Shown: piece by piece, positions 34,911 through 46,041 of the stretch | How positions within the stretch are numbered: position 1 is the first letter of the stretch | Layout of the letters: the number at the start of each line of letters is the position of its first letter | Assembly (NCBI GenBank): GCA_020881915.1 | Contig: JAJFPB010000005.1 | Span: forward strand, 3,472,001-3,536,000 | DNA: 64,000 nt | From: Paramyrothecium sp. XJ0827 | Lineage: Eukaryota; Ascomycota; Sordariomycetes; Hypocreales; Stachybotryaceae | Reading direction: 5' to 3' | Position numbers and translations under genes: made by a program | Notes under the pieces: model-generated | The model's database searches: none | The model's input: the letters and a program-made list of their open reading frames with translations, nothing else | What the model was told of the DNA's origin: nothing

Positions 34911-36735
34911 TGCGATCGGCAAATCGTTTATACTTGGAGTGATGGCAGGGTGTGAGGCAGTACTACATTCGGAAGGGCTTGGTCTGCTAAGGGATGCACC
35001 ACCCTAGGAAATGGCTGTGCGATCGGGCTAGATGAGCCGGCATCGGTGCGTCCAGGCTAGCGGAGCAAGAGAAGACGATGTCAACAGCGGTACTGAGGTC
35101 TCTGAGGCGCCAAAATCGACAATCGTTTTGGAGTTCCAAGACCCGGAGCTTCGATGGTGTTGCGAACGATGCGGCGCCGTGCCCGAATGCATGGAATATC
35201 ACTTTGGCCGAGTCTTTGTGGTTGAATCGCCCGACCGCCTGGGCCGGGCTACACCCGTCGAGTGCGGCGCTAGGCCGGAAATGGTTAGCCGAGTGAAAGC
35301 ACGTCCTTAGGGGTTCGAGGTGGCTTATGTAAGGAATTACATAAGGCTGCCTCTCAAGCTGGGAGCGAGCCTATGGGCGCCGCATGGAACCCCAAGCGCA
35401 AGGCGTAAAGCGTGAAAGAATAGTAAATTCTCCAAAAATAAGAAGTACAACATTGGATCATCTCTCTTGTTGGCCGTATTGTTTTATATTGGCGTTTGGT
35501 TTTCATATTCTCTTAAGACCTTGATTATATCCTTCAAGATGATTATTTTATCCACAAAAGCATGAGTGTGTAACATGCAACACAAGCGGAATCCTGTGGC
35601 GCCATTGGGTGGCCTTTCGAATCTGTCTTATATCATCACAAGCAAGCGACAACTGAGTTAGGGAAGCGAGACGTTTGTTTGGGAAGAGGCCAGTCGCGTC
35701 GCTGTTTCGCTATCTCCTCTCATGCAACGCCTACAAGGGGCTCGAAAGATACCTTTCTGCAGAGTGATCCATTGTATCGAGCGCTTTGTTGACCCTTGAT
35801 GGGGACACTACTCAGTACCAAGAGAGATGAGATTTTCAACTGCGCAAGCCACCCTCTTTTTGAAAATTTACATTGACACTATGTTCGACAAGGATGCCGT
35901 TTGCTCCAAGCCGCAGAGTGTTTTGTTTGGCTCGAGTGTGAATGAGGGTACGGGTTGTCGGTGCTTAAAGAGACTGACGACAACTTCATTTGCTTCCGAA
36001 TTTAACATTTCCGAAACGTCTCCGAGCCACCATCCAGAATGGTAGACGCCAAGCGGCTTGTCTTTTCTCGCCATACTGTTTGAAATGGGGCTCGTTCCGA
36101 CCGTGCCATATATCGCCATGGCTGCCTCCTGCTTTGCTTTTCGATCGGCGCATGGGGGAAGATGTGCTTCTCCGGCAGTTGCGAGTCAGATGCGAGCGAA
36201 ATCAAATCACAACACCACCTCCCTGGGGCCGTCTGGGGCGCTGTGATCCAGCCTCAGAACGGACATCGGACTGCCGCTTATCCGTGCTGGTGATCGTTGC
36301 ACGCAGAGGCCGTGGTTTGCGCATCTCCGGCCGCCGCCAGGTCCCTTATCTCTCACGCGTGTTATCTCGCGCCATGATTCGCTAGCGTCACCAAGATGCC
36401 ACTGCGGCCCCTGATAAGCCGTCCTCCACAGATACCGTGCGCCCACTCCGTTGACTTCCGCATCTCCTCGCCACATGGATTGACAGCTGAATGGATCCCC
36501 CCAAACACCTTATCGGGCCACCGGAGAAGATGGATCGATCTGTTACAGTCGGCGCCCAGTTGGTCTGTTCGAGCATTTCCGGTGTAAGTCGTGATAGATA
36601 GCATCAATTCCCAAAACTCGAGTAGTTTTTCATCGTCTGTTTTTGATTGTGTCTTCTACATGTCTGTTCAACTCTTGCAAAGCGTCTCTTCCTTGTTGTT
36701 CCCTTTCCAAAACTAACCCAAAGACCACATCAAAA
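34911..36735. other. Divergent intergenic region between UPF2 and nitrate reductase
   Basis: The half nearest nitrate reductase carries a GATA-factor site cluster (36345-36601). An AT-rich patch lies at about 35410-35570. A 92-codon ORF at 35032-35310 with a CxxC pair has no recognisable family and is probably chance. No supported gene. Confidence 0.55.
36345..36601. promoter_or_regulatory. GATA (AreA/NIT2-type) site cluster, nitrate reductase promoter
   Basis: Six HGATAR sites on either strand within 260 bases: CTTATCT 36345, GTTATCT 36361, TGATAAG 36412, CTTATCG 36509, and the overlapping pair TGATAG/AGATAG at 36592-36601. A further GATAA core lies near 36278. They lie 135-390 bases upstream of the ATG, as expected for nitrogen-metabolite regulation by an AreA/NIT2 GATA factor. 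I found no perfect NirA site (CTCCGHGG). Confidence 0.65.
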
Positions 36736-39467
36736 ATGGAGGTCTTGTCAAACACGCTCCCACAAACCGTCCACTTCCCCCCTAGCCCTCCGCCCACAGC
36801 AAAGCCGTCCAGGGCCGGCAGCTTGATAAACCTTTCAGAGGCTGACCAGGGCCATTTGCTACTACGCTCCGATGTCAAGACCCCTCGGTCCTATCCCTTA
36901 CCCCCTGTCTCCAGAGCCAAGAGGGTTCTCGCCGAGGACCTCAAAACACCTGACAACCATGTCCCTCGAGACCCTCGACTCATCCGCCTCACTGGTGTTC
37001 ACCCTTTCAACGTCGAAGCTCCCCTGAGCGAGCTATACGACGAAGGTTTCCTCAATAGTGAGGACCTCCACTACGTCCGTAACCATGGCGCTGTGCCTCA
37101 ATGCGAAGACAGCGATATATATGACTGGGAGTTCACCGTCGAGGGTCTTGTGGACAACCCCATTCGTATGACTGTGAAGGATCTTATCAAGAACTATGAA
37201 CAGGCAACTTACCCTGTCACGCTGGTTTGTGCCGGCAACCGCCGCAAGGAACAGAACATGGTTCGAAAGACAAAGGGTTTCTCGTGGGGAGCAGCTGGCC
37301 TTTCGACTGCCTTGTGGACAGGAGTGCCCATCGGAGACCTTCTCGCCGCTGCCCGGCCGAGGCGTGGTGCTAGGTACGTCTGCTTTGAGGGCGCCGACAA
37401 ACTACCAAACGGCTACTACGGTACCTCCATCAAGTTGAATTGGTGCATGGACCCCAACAGAGGTGTCATGGTGGCCCACAAAATGAACGGCGAGGTCTTG
37501 CATCCTGACCACGGGAAGCCCGTTCGCATCGTCATCCCGGGACAGATCGGTGGCCGAAGTGTCAAGTGGCTTAAAAGGATCATAGTTACGTCGGAGCCCA
37601 GTGACAACTGGTACCACATCTATGACAACCGAGTGCTCCCAACCATGATAAGTCCCGAAGAGAGTGGCAACGTTCCCGATACCTGGAAGGATGAGAACTA
37701 TGCCATCTACGACCTGAACGTCAACAGCGCCACATGTTATCCGGCTCACGACGAAGTGGTGCCCCTGGTCAATGGTCCTTCCAAGTACAACGTACGCGGA
37801 TATGCTTATGGTGGTGGTGGCAAGCGAATCACAAGAGTCGAAATCACGCTGGATCAGGGCAAAACTTGGCGGTTAGCAAACATCAGATATCCGGAAGATG
37901 ACTACCGTCTTGCACCGGAGGGAGAGACGCTCTATGGTGGCAGGGTAGACATGTGGTGGCGCGAGACGTCTTTCTGTTGGTGCTTCTGGGACCTCGATAT
38001 TCCCATGGATGAGCTCAAGGACGCCGACGACATACTTGTTCGTGCGATGGACGAAGGATTGATGGTGCAACCGCGCGACATGTACTGGAGTGTCCTGGGT
38101 ATGATGAACAACCCATGGTTCCGTGTGGTGATCCACAAGGAGGCTCATTCGTTAAGGTTCGAGCATCCGACTCTTCCCGCCTTGATGCCGGGTGGCTGGA
38201 TGGAGCGGACCAAAAAGGCTGGAGGAAACCTCTCCAACGGCTTCTGGGGAGAGAAGATTGGCGGGCAGGAGGAACAAGTCGTGGAACAGGAGCCAGTCAA
38301 GGAGATTTGCATGACGGATCCCAAAGTGGACCGGTTGATCACCATCGATGAGTTGCGAGCTCACAGCGGCGACGTGGAGCCGTGGTTCGTGGTGAACAAG
38401 GAGGTTTACGATGGCACGGCGTATCTGGAAGGCCATCCTGGCGGCGCAGCATCCATCATTGGTGCCGCGGGCCAGGACGCGACGGAAGAGTTCATGAGTA
38501 TCCGTAAGTTTCCCGGTGAATATCATAGCCAGCCTCCAGTTGCTAACACCAAACAACAGACAGTGAGAATGCAAAGTCCATGATGGTAGACTATCACATT
38601 GGCACGCTGGATGCGGCCGCCCAAGCTTCCCTTGCTGGCGGCGACGACGATGCTACGGAGAGTGATCCGACACGGGCCGTCTTCCTGCAGCCCAAGGTGT
38701 GGACCAAGGCAATTCTGGAGAAGAGGGTCAGCATATCTCACGACACCAAGCTGTTCACCTTCAAGCTGGACCACCCAGAGCAGGCCATTGGGCTGCCGAC
38801 TGGGCAGCACCTGATGATGCGCCTCCGGGAGCCTGCGACACGCGAAGCCATCATCCGAGCCTACACACCCATGTCAGAGGTCACCGACAAAGGAACGCTG
38901 GATGTCCTCATCAAGATCTACCTTGACGAGCCTGATCGCCAGGGGGGCAAGATGACGCAGGCCCTGAATGCGATTCCTCTGGGTCACTTTGTGGATTTCA
39001 AGGGCCCGATCGGCAAGTTCGAGTACCTGGGCAAGGGCCTCTGCAGCATCTCGGGCAAGCAGCGCAAGATAAGGCGATTCATCATGGTCTGTGGTGGCTC
39101 CGGCGTCACCCCGGTGTTCCAGGTCCTGCGCGCGGTCATGTCCGACGCCGAGGACCCGACGAAGTGCTTGCTGCTGGACGGCAACCGCACCGACGAGGAC
39201 ATCCTCTGCCGCGCGGAGCTCGACGGTTTGGCGGCGCTGGACCCCCAGCGGTGTAGACTCCTCCACACCCTGACGAAGCCAAGTCCTGCGTGGACCGGCA
39301 GGAAGGGCAGGCTAGACAAAGCCCTGTTCGAGGCAGAGGTCGGACCATGCAGCCAGGCCGGTGGGGATGACCTGGTTCTCGTCTGCGGACCAGACGCCAT
39401 GGAGAGCAGTGTACGAGACATATTCTACGGCATGGGGTGGAAAGACGAGGATCTTTTGTTTTTCTAA
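36736..39467 (+). CDS. niaD: Nitrate reductase [NAD(P)H]
   Basis: Reduces nitrate to nitrite in the cytosol, the first step of nitrate assimilation. Exons 36736-38503 and 38560-39467 give about 891 residues, the normal length. Order: a Pro/Ser-rich N-terminus; the molybdopterin domain with the Mo-ligand Cys in TLVCAGNRRKEQN (about residue 165) and the dimerisation part; the cytochrome b5 domain with heme ligands HPGG (about 566) and His in SIHSENAKSMM, a codon split by the intron; the FAD domain with RAYTPMS; and the NADPH domain with CGGSGVTP and CGP, ending LLFF. The intron is 56 nt with a TGCTAAC branch. ATG 36736 (MEVLSNTLPQ) is the first ATG of the frame. No nitrite reductase or nitrate transporter is within the window, so the assimilation genes are not clustered here. 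A GATA-site cluster lies upstream. Confidence 0.97.
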
Positions 39468-39815
39468 GGGCCCGAGGGTCGTAAATGAACAGGCGTTCGG
39501 ATGGGGGCTGCTCTGGAAAAAGGGTAACTGCATGTATTAGCAATCAGCATTGAAGCACGAATTGGTCTTGAGCTTCGTCTTGGTAGAACCATAGGACCGT
39601 GAAATTTCAACGAAATCATCTCATTGGCGCATCGCTCGGTTTGGGACAATAAAACTGTTAAATACAAATTTATTCCGGGGTATCGTATATTTCATTCGCT
39701 CTCGTTGACTCCTTCCCACGTATCTCACGTAGCAGCAACCATTCCCACACTCTCCGGATGATGGTGAGTGGTTCTCGTGTTTTTCTAATATTGCCAGGAA
39801 ATTTGTGATGGTGAT
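39468..39815. other. Convergent 3' regions of nitrate reductase and CAX-like gene
   Basis: 348 bases without a gene. AT-rich around 39640-39680, probably polyadenylation signals for both strands. Confidence 0.5.
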
Positions 39816-41414
39816 TCAATGATGACTGGGATTTGGGTAGAACCAGGCCGATATGGCAATGGCAACATACAGAGTGATCAAAAGGAACCCTTCTAGGTAA
39901 TTGCTCTTCTGGTCCTGAAGGAACCTGCCCACCGTCAGAATCGCGAGAATGAGCATGACGAGGTTGAAGACGTCAAAGTTGAGGTCCATGTGCTTGCCAA
40001 GGCCCCAACCGACTATAACAGTGAGCGGAGCGTTGAACAGGGCCGTCTGAAGTGTCGCGCCGAGAACAGCAGACATGGCAAAGTTCATCTGGTTGTCCCA
40101 TGCCTCATCGATGGCGGTGATGTGCTCGGCGAACTTCTCCACGAGGGGCACCAGGATGAGGCCCATGAACGCATCCGAGACATGGGAGTATGCAATGATG
40201 TGCTCAATCTGTAGGACGAGGGTCATGGCAATGAGGGTGACAAGCGCGATGCCGATAGCCAGGGCGAGGATGCACTCGGTCATGGTGAGCTTGGCTTTGG
40301 CCATGTCCTTTGCCTTGTCACGATCGCGGTGTTCGTCGGCCTCGAAGATCGCATCGTAAATGCCATGGTGGGTGCGAACTTGAAACAAGACGTAAACGAA
40401 GTAGGCCACTATCAGCAGGATAGACACGATGCGGGAAATGTTCAGCGTCCGGTCGTTGGTTTCCTCGTCTGATAGATCAGAAGCGGGCATGCCGTGCTCA
40501 AAGACAGTCGGGACTGCCAGGACAGTACCACTGGTAACCCAGGTAAGCAAGGAACCGAATTCAACCTGGGGTGAACATACGCTGTGAGGAGAAGATTGCT
40601 ACCCGCTTCACCGATCGCGTCGCTGAATGTCTGCTCGTCGCGGTGCATGCCACCGACGAAGAACACAAAGCCTAGACACAGAAGCATCGTGGCAAGGACT
40701 GAGCCAAGAATGGCGGCCTTGATAACGTAGAACTGGTCCATAGAAAGTAACACGATGAATAGGATGATTTCGACAATGGAACCGCAGCTGCAGATGGGCG
40801 TTACTGTGTCAGCCACATGCCAGGTCATCTCCATTGAATCGGGATACTAACGTGATTTCTGTCAAGACTCCTGCAACGCGAGGCAGCTTCCTCGAAAGCT
40901 CCTGGCCGGCAAAGCCGATGAGGTTCGCACAAGGGATCATGGCGAGATACGAGAGCGTGAAGATGAGCGTGTGGCGCTCCTCCATGGTGTCTACAAACAT
41001 TCGTATTGATGTTAGCGCATCATGGATGACTTTAAACCCCCTATATGAGGGTACATTGGAAGAGAAATCGATATTCAACTTACATCTCACTGCCAGAGCC
41101 GCGGGTACAAATGGCCACAAAACATTACAGAGTAGACTGGCCCTGCAGGATGAGCGAAAAGAGATGCGAAGGAAGTGCCACGGATTGATCCCACGACGTC
41201 CACTCTCTCCGGCTGGCTTGACTTTGACACCGTCTGGGCTGAACACCTTCTCGGTACTCTGCCGGCTATGTTTGTGCTCACTGTGAGTCGTCGGAGGCGG
41301 CAGCGGCGAGCGTGCTTGCTGGTGTCGATCGCGAGACGCTCGCCTCTCATCACGGCGGCGGTGGGAGGAAGGGCCATTGCGGTACGGAGACGTCGATAAA
41401 CGTCTGTCCTGCAT
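39816..41414 (-). CDS. CAX-type cation/proton antiporter, divergent fungal clade
   Basis: Membrane antiporter of the Ca2+:cation (CAX/Na_Ca_ex) family, probably vacuolar, exchanging cations for protons. Exons on the minus strand: 41414-41084, 40990-40852, 40787-40581 and 40530-39816, in phase, about 463 residues. A hydrophilic Arg/Ser-rich N-terminus leads to LLCNVLWPFVPAALAVRY and the first repeat (ANLIGFAGQELSRKLPRVAGVLTEITCGSIVEIILF). A short charged loop follows, then the second repeat (LVPLVEKFAEHITAI, SAVLGATLQTALFNAP) and several more helices. The two alpha-repeat motifs keep the key Glu but differ from the canonical GNAxE forms (CGSIVE and VEKFAEH). Ion specificity cannot be told. The third intron is 50 nt and weakly defined by phase plus homology. 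Confidence 0.82.
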
Positions 41415-42504
41415 CGTGAAGCTTGAAGACCTACAACCTAGAGCGTACGCTGAAGTCGGTTCTTGCCGTACAGAAATGATGCCAAGAGATGCGGGAAGCA
41501 ATCGGCCTACGAACTCGCACGACCAGGAGATATAAGAGGGTGAAAGGGTATTGAATCAAAGAACCCTGGTCAATAATGCCCAGTCGACTGATTGGTGGGT
41601 GAAGCCAAGCTGACCCAAGCTCTAGTGCCAGGGGGCAGTTCCGCCTGTGTGTTCTATCCCGATACGGCGCAACGTTTGTTTTCACGGTTGTTGGTGAGTG
41701 ACGTTGTGTGCAACTGCCCCGATTGTGCAGCATGCATCATTTCTCAGAATCAGTGATCCATTAACCCATCTCATTATATCAAACATCTAGTTATGTTCCG
41801 CACCACAGCCGATGCGCTGAGCGCTGCCGCTACCCGTTGCGATAACCAGGGCAAGCAAGGACGCACCGAGACATTGTGCTGGGGAGGCAGCATGGAGCTA
41901 ATTCAAGCTCACCAGAAAACATGCTTAAAACGACGTAATGATGTAGACGGCGACAAGCTTCCCCAAGCGACCCCTTCCAAAACAGGCCTTCCCAGTGGGG
42001 ACAAGGATGGGTCGTGCCGTTCTGCCGGCCCCCATCGCACCTTTAGCCTCTCGCCTTGGCACAGACCCTGGCTGTTGGGGGCCACCCTTGTATCCCAGAA
42101 ACAGGGAATCGTCTGGGCGGCATCGTCACTGTGCATGAGAGCGGCCTCTTCTACGTGCACTCATTTCGATGCCAGAACTCCTGATGTGTTGGCAATCTGC
42201 CACCATCCTCGTTTGTGGGGTTCTGGACCAATCGATCTTGGCATGTTGTTTGCTGCGCTTGCCCATGGCCGTCATTTCTGTTATCATTTAGTGCTCGGGT
42301 CACCACAGCACGATCAAGAATCGCGGCTGGCTGGCAACTGCTTGGCTATGATTTTCTGGGCAGGAACCTAGCCCTTGAACCAATCCCGAAGAATAAAGCA
42401 ATCCCTGTAGCGTGAAGGGAAATGTGGCCCAATGGCCAAGCAACGAACTTCCCCTTGTTATGATCGAATTGCTATGCTTCACACGTATGCACGCCCAACG
42501 AATG
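41415..42504. other. Intergenic region upstream of CAX-like gene and downstream of HRQ1
   Basis: A 192-codon ORF (41793-42371, plus) lies here, but its composition is not protein-like and it has no recognised motif, so I do not call it. Nothing else seen. Confidence 0.5.
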
Positions 42505-45500
42505 TCAAGTCGCCGAACCGGGTACGTCAACGCCGCCTAACCAATTGTCGAAACCTCCCATCGTCGCTTCATCGTTTGGTTCCTTTTTAACTTCAACATG
42601 CTCGGCCCTTGGCTTGTTGCCCCTGAGTGGTACGGGTTGCGCCACCACCACAGTCTCTATCCCTGCTGGGCTGAAGTCCTCAGGTCCCATAGGTAGCTCG
42701 TCCTCGTCGATTTCCATGTCCAGCAAACACTTCAGCACCACGCAACTCCCAGCCTTGCTCATGACCACGTTGGCGTGCTTGCAAAGTTCCGACGCAACAC
42801 ACTCAACGCATCCGCCAGAGCAGTGACAGCCCTCGACTCTTTGCAGTGCGGTTGATAGAAGTCGGTCCACGTGGTCGAATGCTTTGGTGCTGATCCCTGA
42901 ACCACCAGCGCCCCCTTTGGCATCGTAAAATGTCAGGCGAGCAGGCCGCTTCCTCTGTGTTTCGTTCTTTGCAAATTCCTTAAGGGCCACCTTGCATTCT
43001 GTGCGAACGTCTCCGGGCATGCTGATGACAAAATTGGGCAGCAGGCTCATCATAGCATGCTCGGCTGCATGGATCGCCGCAGCAACATGCAACCTCCGGT
43101 TCTGGAGTATATCAAGCGCCCTCTTGGGCACGTCCAGCCACATTCCCTTGCTATATCGAATGATAGGCGGGTTGTCGACATGTACGGCATCCAGGACTCG
43201 ACCTTTTCTATCCATCTTGAAGTATCCATAGACATTTTGCTGAATCTTGATTGTACCATAGTAGGCATGGATCAGGGAACCTCCCACTCTACGAATCGCT
43301 TCGGTTTCGGTTGGGTCAACGTCGTTGTAGTCTCGTTGCGTCGTGGTCCAGTCGACTTTGACCTTGATGACTTTGGCCATGCGCTTTTCGGGTATGAAGT
43401 CGCGCACTAAATACGTGACGCCCTGATGGAGAAAGATTGCACCGTCATAGAGAGTGTAGAAGGCCCTAGAAGCCTCCAACTCCTCCAAGACCACATTCCT
43501 CCCCTGAGATATATCGATGATGGCGAAATGTTCGTCTTCTGTATCCCGGATAGCGACATATCTTGAAGGCAACGGACGGAATCGCTCATGGCAATGGTAG
43601 AATCCCAACTCGTCCTTGGTAAGCCGCTCTTTGCACACTTCAGGCAGATCGGCTCCAAAGTACTGGGCATCCTGCTGCGGTCGGATCGGCATCTCGTATG
43701 CAGCACATTGAATATGACCCTCACGGACTAGCAAGTTCTCCAGATCGACTTGTAGTTCGCAGTTTGGCTTTGTGAAGAGTTCATCAGGATTCTGCATGTA
43801 ATGCTGGTCGGTCGCGAAACAGTCGCCGACTAGTACGGAAAGAGAATCCTTCTTTCGTCTTCCAGCCCGGCCACTCTGCTGGCGCAGATTTGCAATCGTA
43901 TATGGGAAGCCCCAGCTCATGACACAATCAAGAGTACCGATATCGATACCCAGTTCCAAGGCAGTAGTCGCCACGATGCCAAGGAGCCTCCCTTCGAACA
44001 TATCCGATTCTATTTGCCGTCGGTCCTGAGCTGTGTATCCTCCTCGATATGCTGTCACGAGGCTCATACATTCGGGCCGGCCGAGTGTCTCCAGCTCTTG
44101 CCTAATGGCAGTAACGAGAAGCTCGCATTGAGCACGAACCCGGCAAAACGCAATGGTACGCACGCCTCGCAGCAAGAGCGCGCAGAAAAGACGAGCGCAC
44201 TCAAGCTTGGCATTGCCACGGCCACTGGCCGGATCCCCAGGGTCTTTGAAAGGAGTGTTCCAGCAAAGAAACTCCTTGCGGCCGGACGGCGACCCATCAA
44301 AGTCGATCAAGCTCACGTTGTCAATCCCAAAGATGGTTTTGAAATGGTCCTTTGGGTTGGCCACCGTAGCGGAACACGACACGAACTTTACACGGCGGTT
44401 TCCTACTGCTGCGCATACCCGTCTAAGCCTTCTCATGATGAAAGCCATATGCGATCCCATTTGACCATGATAGTAGTGTAACTCGTCAACTGAAAGTAGG
44501 ATGTTAGCATTGTTCACCCACGGGCGCTTTTCCAGACACTCACCAACAACGTATTTCAGGTTCTTCAAGAAACTTCTCCATCTCTCTTCCTGGGGAAGAA
44601 TGGTGATGTGAAGAATATCAGGATTTGTGAAAATTATGCGTGCTTCTTCGCGAATACCATTGCGCTGGTCCATGGGTGTATCACCATCAAAAGTCTCCAC
44701 CAGGATATCTTCGAGGCCTGGCATGTACGCCAGCGTTTCCTTTAGGCTTCGTTTTTGGTCTTGAGCCAGAGCCTTGGTGGGAAATATGTACATGGCTCTG
44801 GAATTGTAGTCCTCTTCCAAGGCGTGCAGAACGGGCAGTTGATAGACCAACGACTTGCCGGAGCTAGTGGACGTTGCCACCACCACATTCTTCCCCTCAT
44901 GCAGACGGTTCAGTGCCTCGGCTTGGTGGGCGTAGAACTTTGTGATTCCCTTGGTGTTGTACAGAGCATTCACTAGATTTTGGCTCAGCAAAAAGTTCAA
45001 ATCCCCGTACACAGCCTCCTGCTGCTCGAAAACCCGATGGCCGTCCGGCACGATCTGACCCGTATACCAGGGACTCTCCTTGAGCTCTTGGACAATCTCG
45101 GGTATTGGTTTGCGCTCTTTGGGTATGGCTTCTGGAATGGTACTTGGCGGCTTGATGCTGTCCTCTTCTGGAGTCGAGGGCTGTGGAATGAATGGCAGTG
45201 CTAGCTGTTTGAGAACCTCTCCCGGATCCTTGCCCTCGTCTAGGCATTGATTCAGAAATGCGCTGACCGCGTTCGAGAATTTCTGGTTTCGCCTTTCGAT
45301 AAGATTCGTCATCTGCTTTTGGCTAAACACAGGCATTTTCAGGTCCTCGTCTCTCAGTTTCCGGTTCGGCCGCGTTGGTTCACCAGTTTTCTTGTCTATG
45401 ACCTGCCGCTTCAAATCGCCATCGACAAATTCAAAGTAAAGAACCTCTACGCCGCTGCGCGCGCCGTCTTGGCCATTTTCGGAGCCAATGCCTTCGCTTC

Positions 45501-46041
45501 CTGTGAAGCCCCCGACTGAGGCGTCGTGGGCCGGTGCTTGTGACCTGAGGGACTTGGAGCTCTTGAATGTATCGTCTCTTTCAGCGCCTCGAGCGTCTAG
45601 CTGCAGCATGAGCTCATCCACGTAGGCGAAATGAATGCCCTCGGGCCTGAGTGCAACGATTGAAGCAACCTCTTCGATAGAAAGAGGCCTTTTTATGTGG
45701 GTCTCGACGGCTGGCTTGATGGTATCGAACGTTGTCATGAGATGCTTGCGAGTGCAGCAAAAGGTGAAAACAAGATTCAGAGCCCTGTGAGCTTTCTCGA
45801 GTGACTTGAACTGCTCTGGCCATTCCACGAGACATTCCACGGGCGCGCTGGCTTCATTCTTCAGTTTCGGCTTTCCTTTGGCTCGAGCGCCAGCGCCAAC
45901 GTTTCTCAAACGACCCTTATTCTCTTGAGTTGAGGCGTCACTTGCCGAGTCTGCCGCAGATGGAGACTGGGCTTCAACTGCTTGTCTCTTGCGTTTGCCA
46001 GGTCTCGCATTGCCACTGCCCTCCTGGCTATCAGGCTCCAT
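42505..46041 (-). CDS. hrq1: Hrq1-type RecQ4-like DEAD/DEAH helicase
   Basis: 3'-5' DNA helicase of the HRQ1/RecQ4-like (DUF1998) family, acting in interstrand crosslink repair and telomere maintenance in the nucleus. One long exon from ATG 46041 gives about 1178 residues. After a charged N-terminal region come helicase motif I (VVATSTSSGKSLVYQLP, about residue 393), motif II as DELH (about 518), motif III SCSATVAN, and motifs V-VI (TTALELGIDIG, QQSGRAGRR). The C-terminal Cys cluster (CHCSGGCVECVASELC, about 1073-1088) is the metal-binding signature of DUF1998 proteins. The frame is open upstream of ATG 46041 to an acceptor-like TTTCAG at about 46071. An ATG at 46351 followed by a GTGAGC donor could add a 19-nt first exon in the right phase. 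Confidence 0.92.
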   Translation of the reverse strand: MEPDSQEGSGNARPGKRKRQAVEAQSPSAADSASDASTQENKGRLRNVGAGARAKGKPKLKNEASAPVECLVEWPEQFKSLEKAHRALNLVFTFCCTRKHLMTTFDTIKPAVETHIKRPLSIEEVASIVALRPEGIHFAYVDELMLQLDARGAERDDTFKSSKSLRSQAPAHDASVGGFTGSEGIGSENGQDGARSGVEVLYFEFVDGDLKRQVIDKKTGEPTRPNRKLRDEDLKMPVFSQKQMTNLIERRNQKFSNAVSAFLNQCLDEGKDPGEVLKQLALPFIPQPSTPEEDSIKPPSTIPEAIPKERKPIPEIVQELKESPWYTGQIVPDGHRVFEQQEAVYGDLNFLLSQNLVNALYNTKGITKFYAHQAEALNRLHEGKNVVVATSTSSGKSLVYQLPVLHALEEDYNSRAMYIFPTKALAQDQKRSLKETLAYMPGLEDILVETFDGDTPMDQRNGIREEARIIFTNPDILHITILPQEERWRSFLKNLKYVVGECLEKRPWVNNANILLSVDELHYYHGQMGSHMAFIMRRLRRVCAAVGNRRVKFVSCSATVANPKDHFKTIFGIDNVSLIDFDGSPSGRKEFLCWNTPFKDPGDPASGRGNAKLECARLFCALLLRGVRTIAFCRVRAQCELLVTAIRQELETLGRPECMSLVTAYRGGYTAQDRRQIESDMFEGRLLGIVATTALELGIDIGTLDCVMSWGFPYTIANLRQQSGRAGRRKKDSLSVLVGDCFATDQHYMQNPDELFTKPNCELQVDLENLLVREGHIQCAAYEMPIRPQQDAQYFGADLPEVCKERLTKDELGFYHCHERFRPLPSRYVAIRDTEDEHFAIIDISQGRNVVLEELEASRAFYTLYDGAIFLHQGVTYLVRDFIPEKRMAKVIKVKVDWTTTQRDYNDVDPTETEAIRRVGGSLIHAYYGTIKIQQNVYGYFKMDRKGRVLDAVHVDNPPIIRYSKGMWLDVPKRALDILQNRRLHVAAAIHAAEHAMMSLLPNFVISMPGDVRTECKVALKEFAKNETQRKRPARLTFYDAKGGAGGSGISTKAFDHVDRLLSTALQRVEGCHCSGGCVECVASELCKHANVVMSKAGSCVVLKCLLDMEIDEDELPMGPEDFSPAGIETVVVAQPVPLRGNKPRAEHVEVKKEPNDEATMGGFDNWLGGVDVPGSAT

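Noticed and set aside
35032..35310. 92-codon frame with a CxxC pair upstream of UPF2
   Set aside because: All three frames and the opposite strand are similarly open here, and no zinc-finger spacing beyond one pair is present.
41793..42371. 192-codon plus-strand frame between the CAX-like and HRQ1 genes
   Set aside because: No motif, composition unlike a folded protein (many Trp, His and Cys in random order), and no splice-supported extension.
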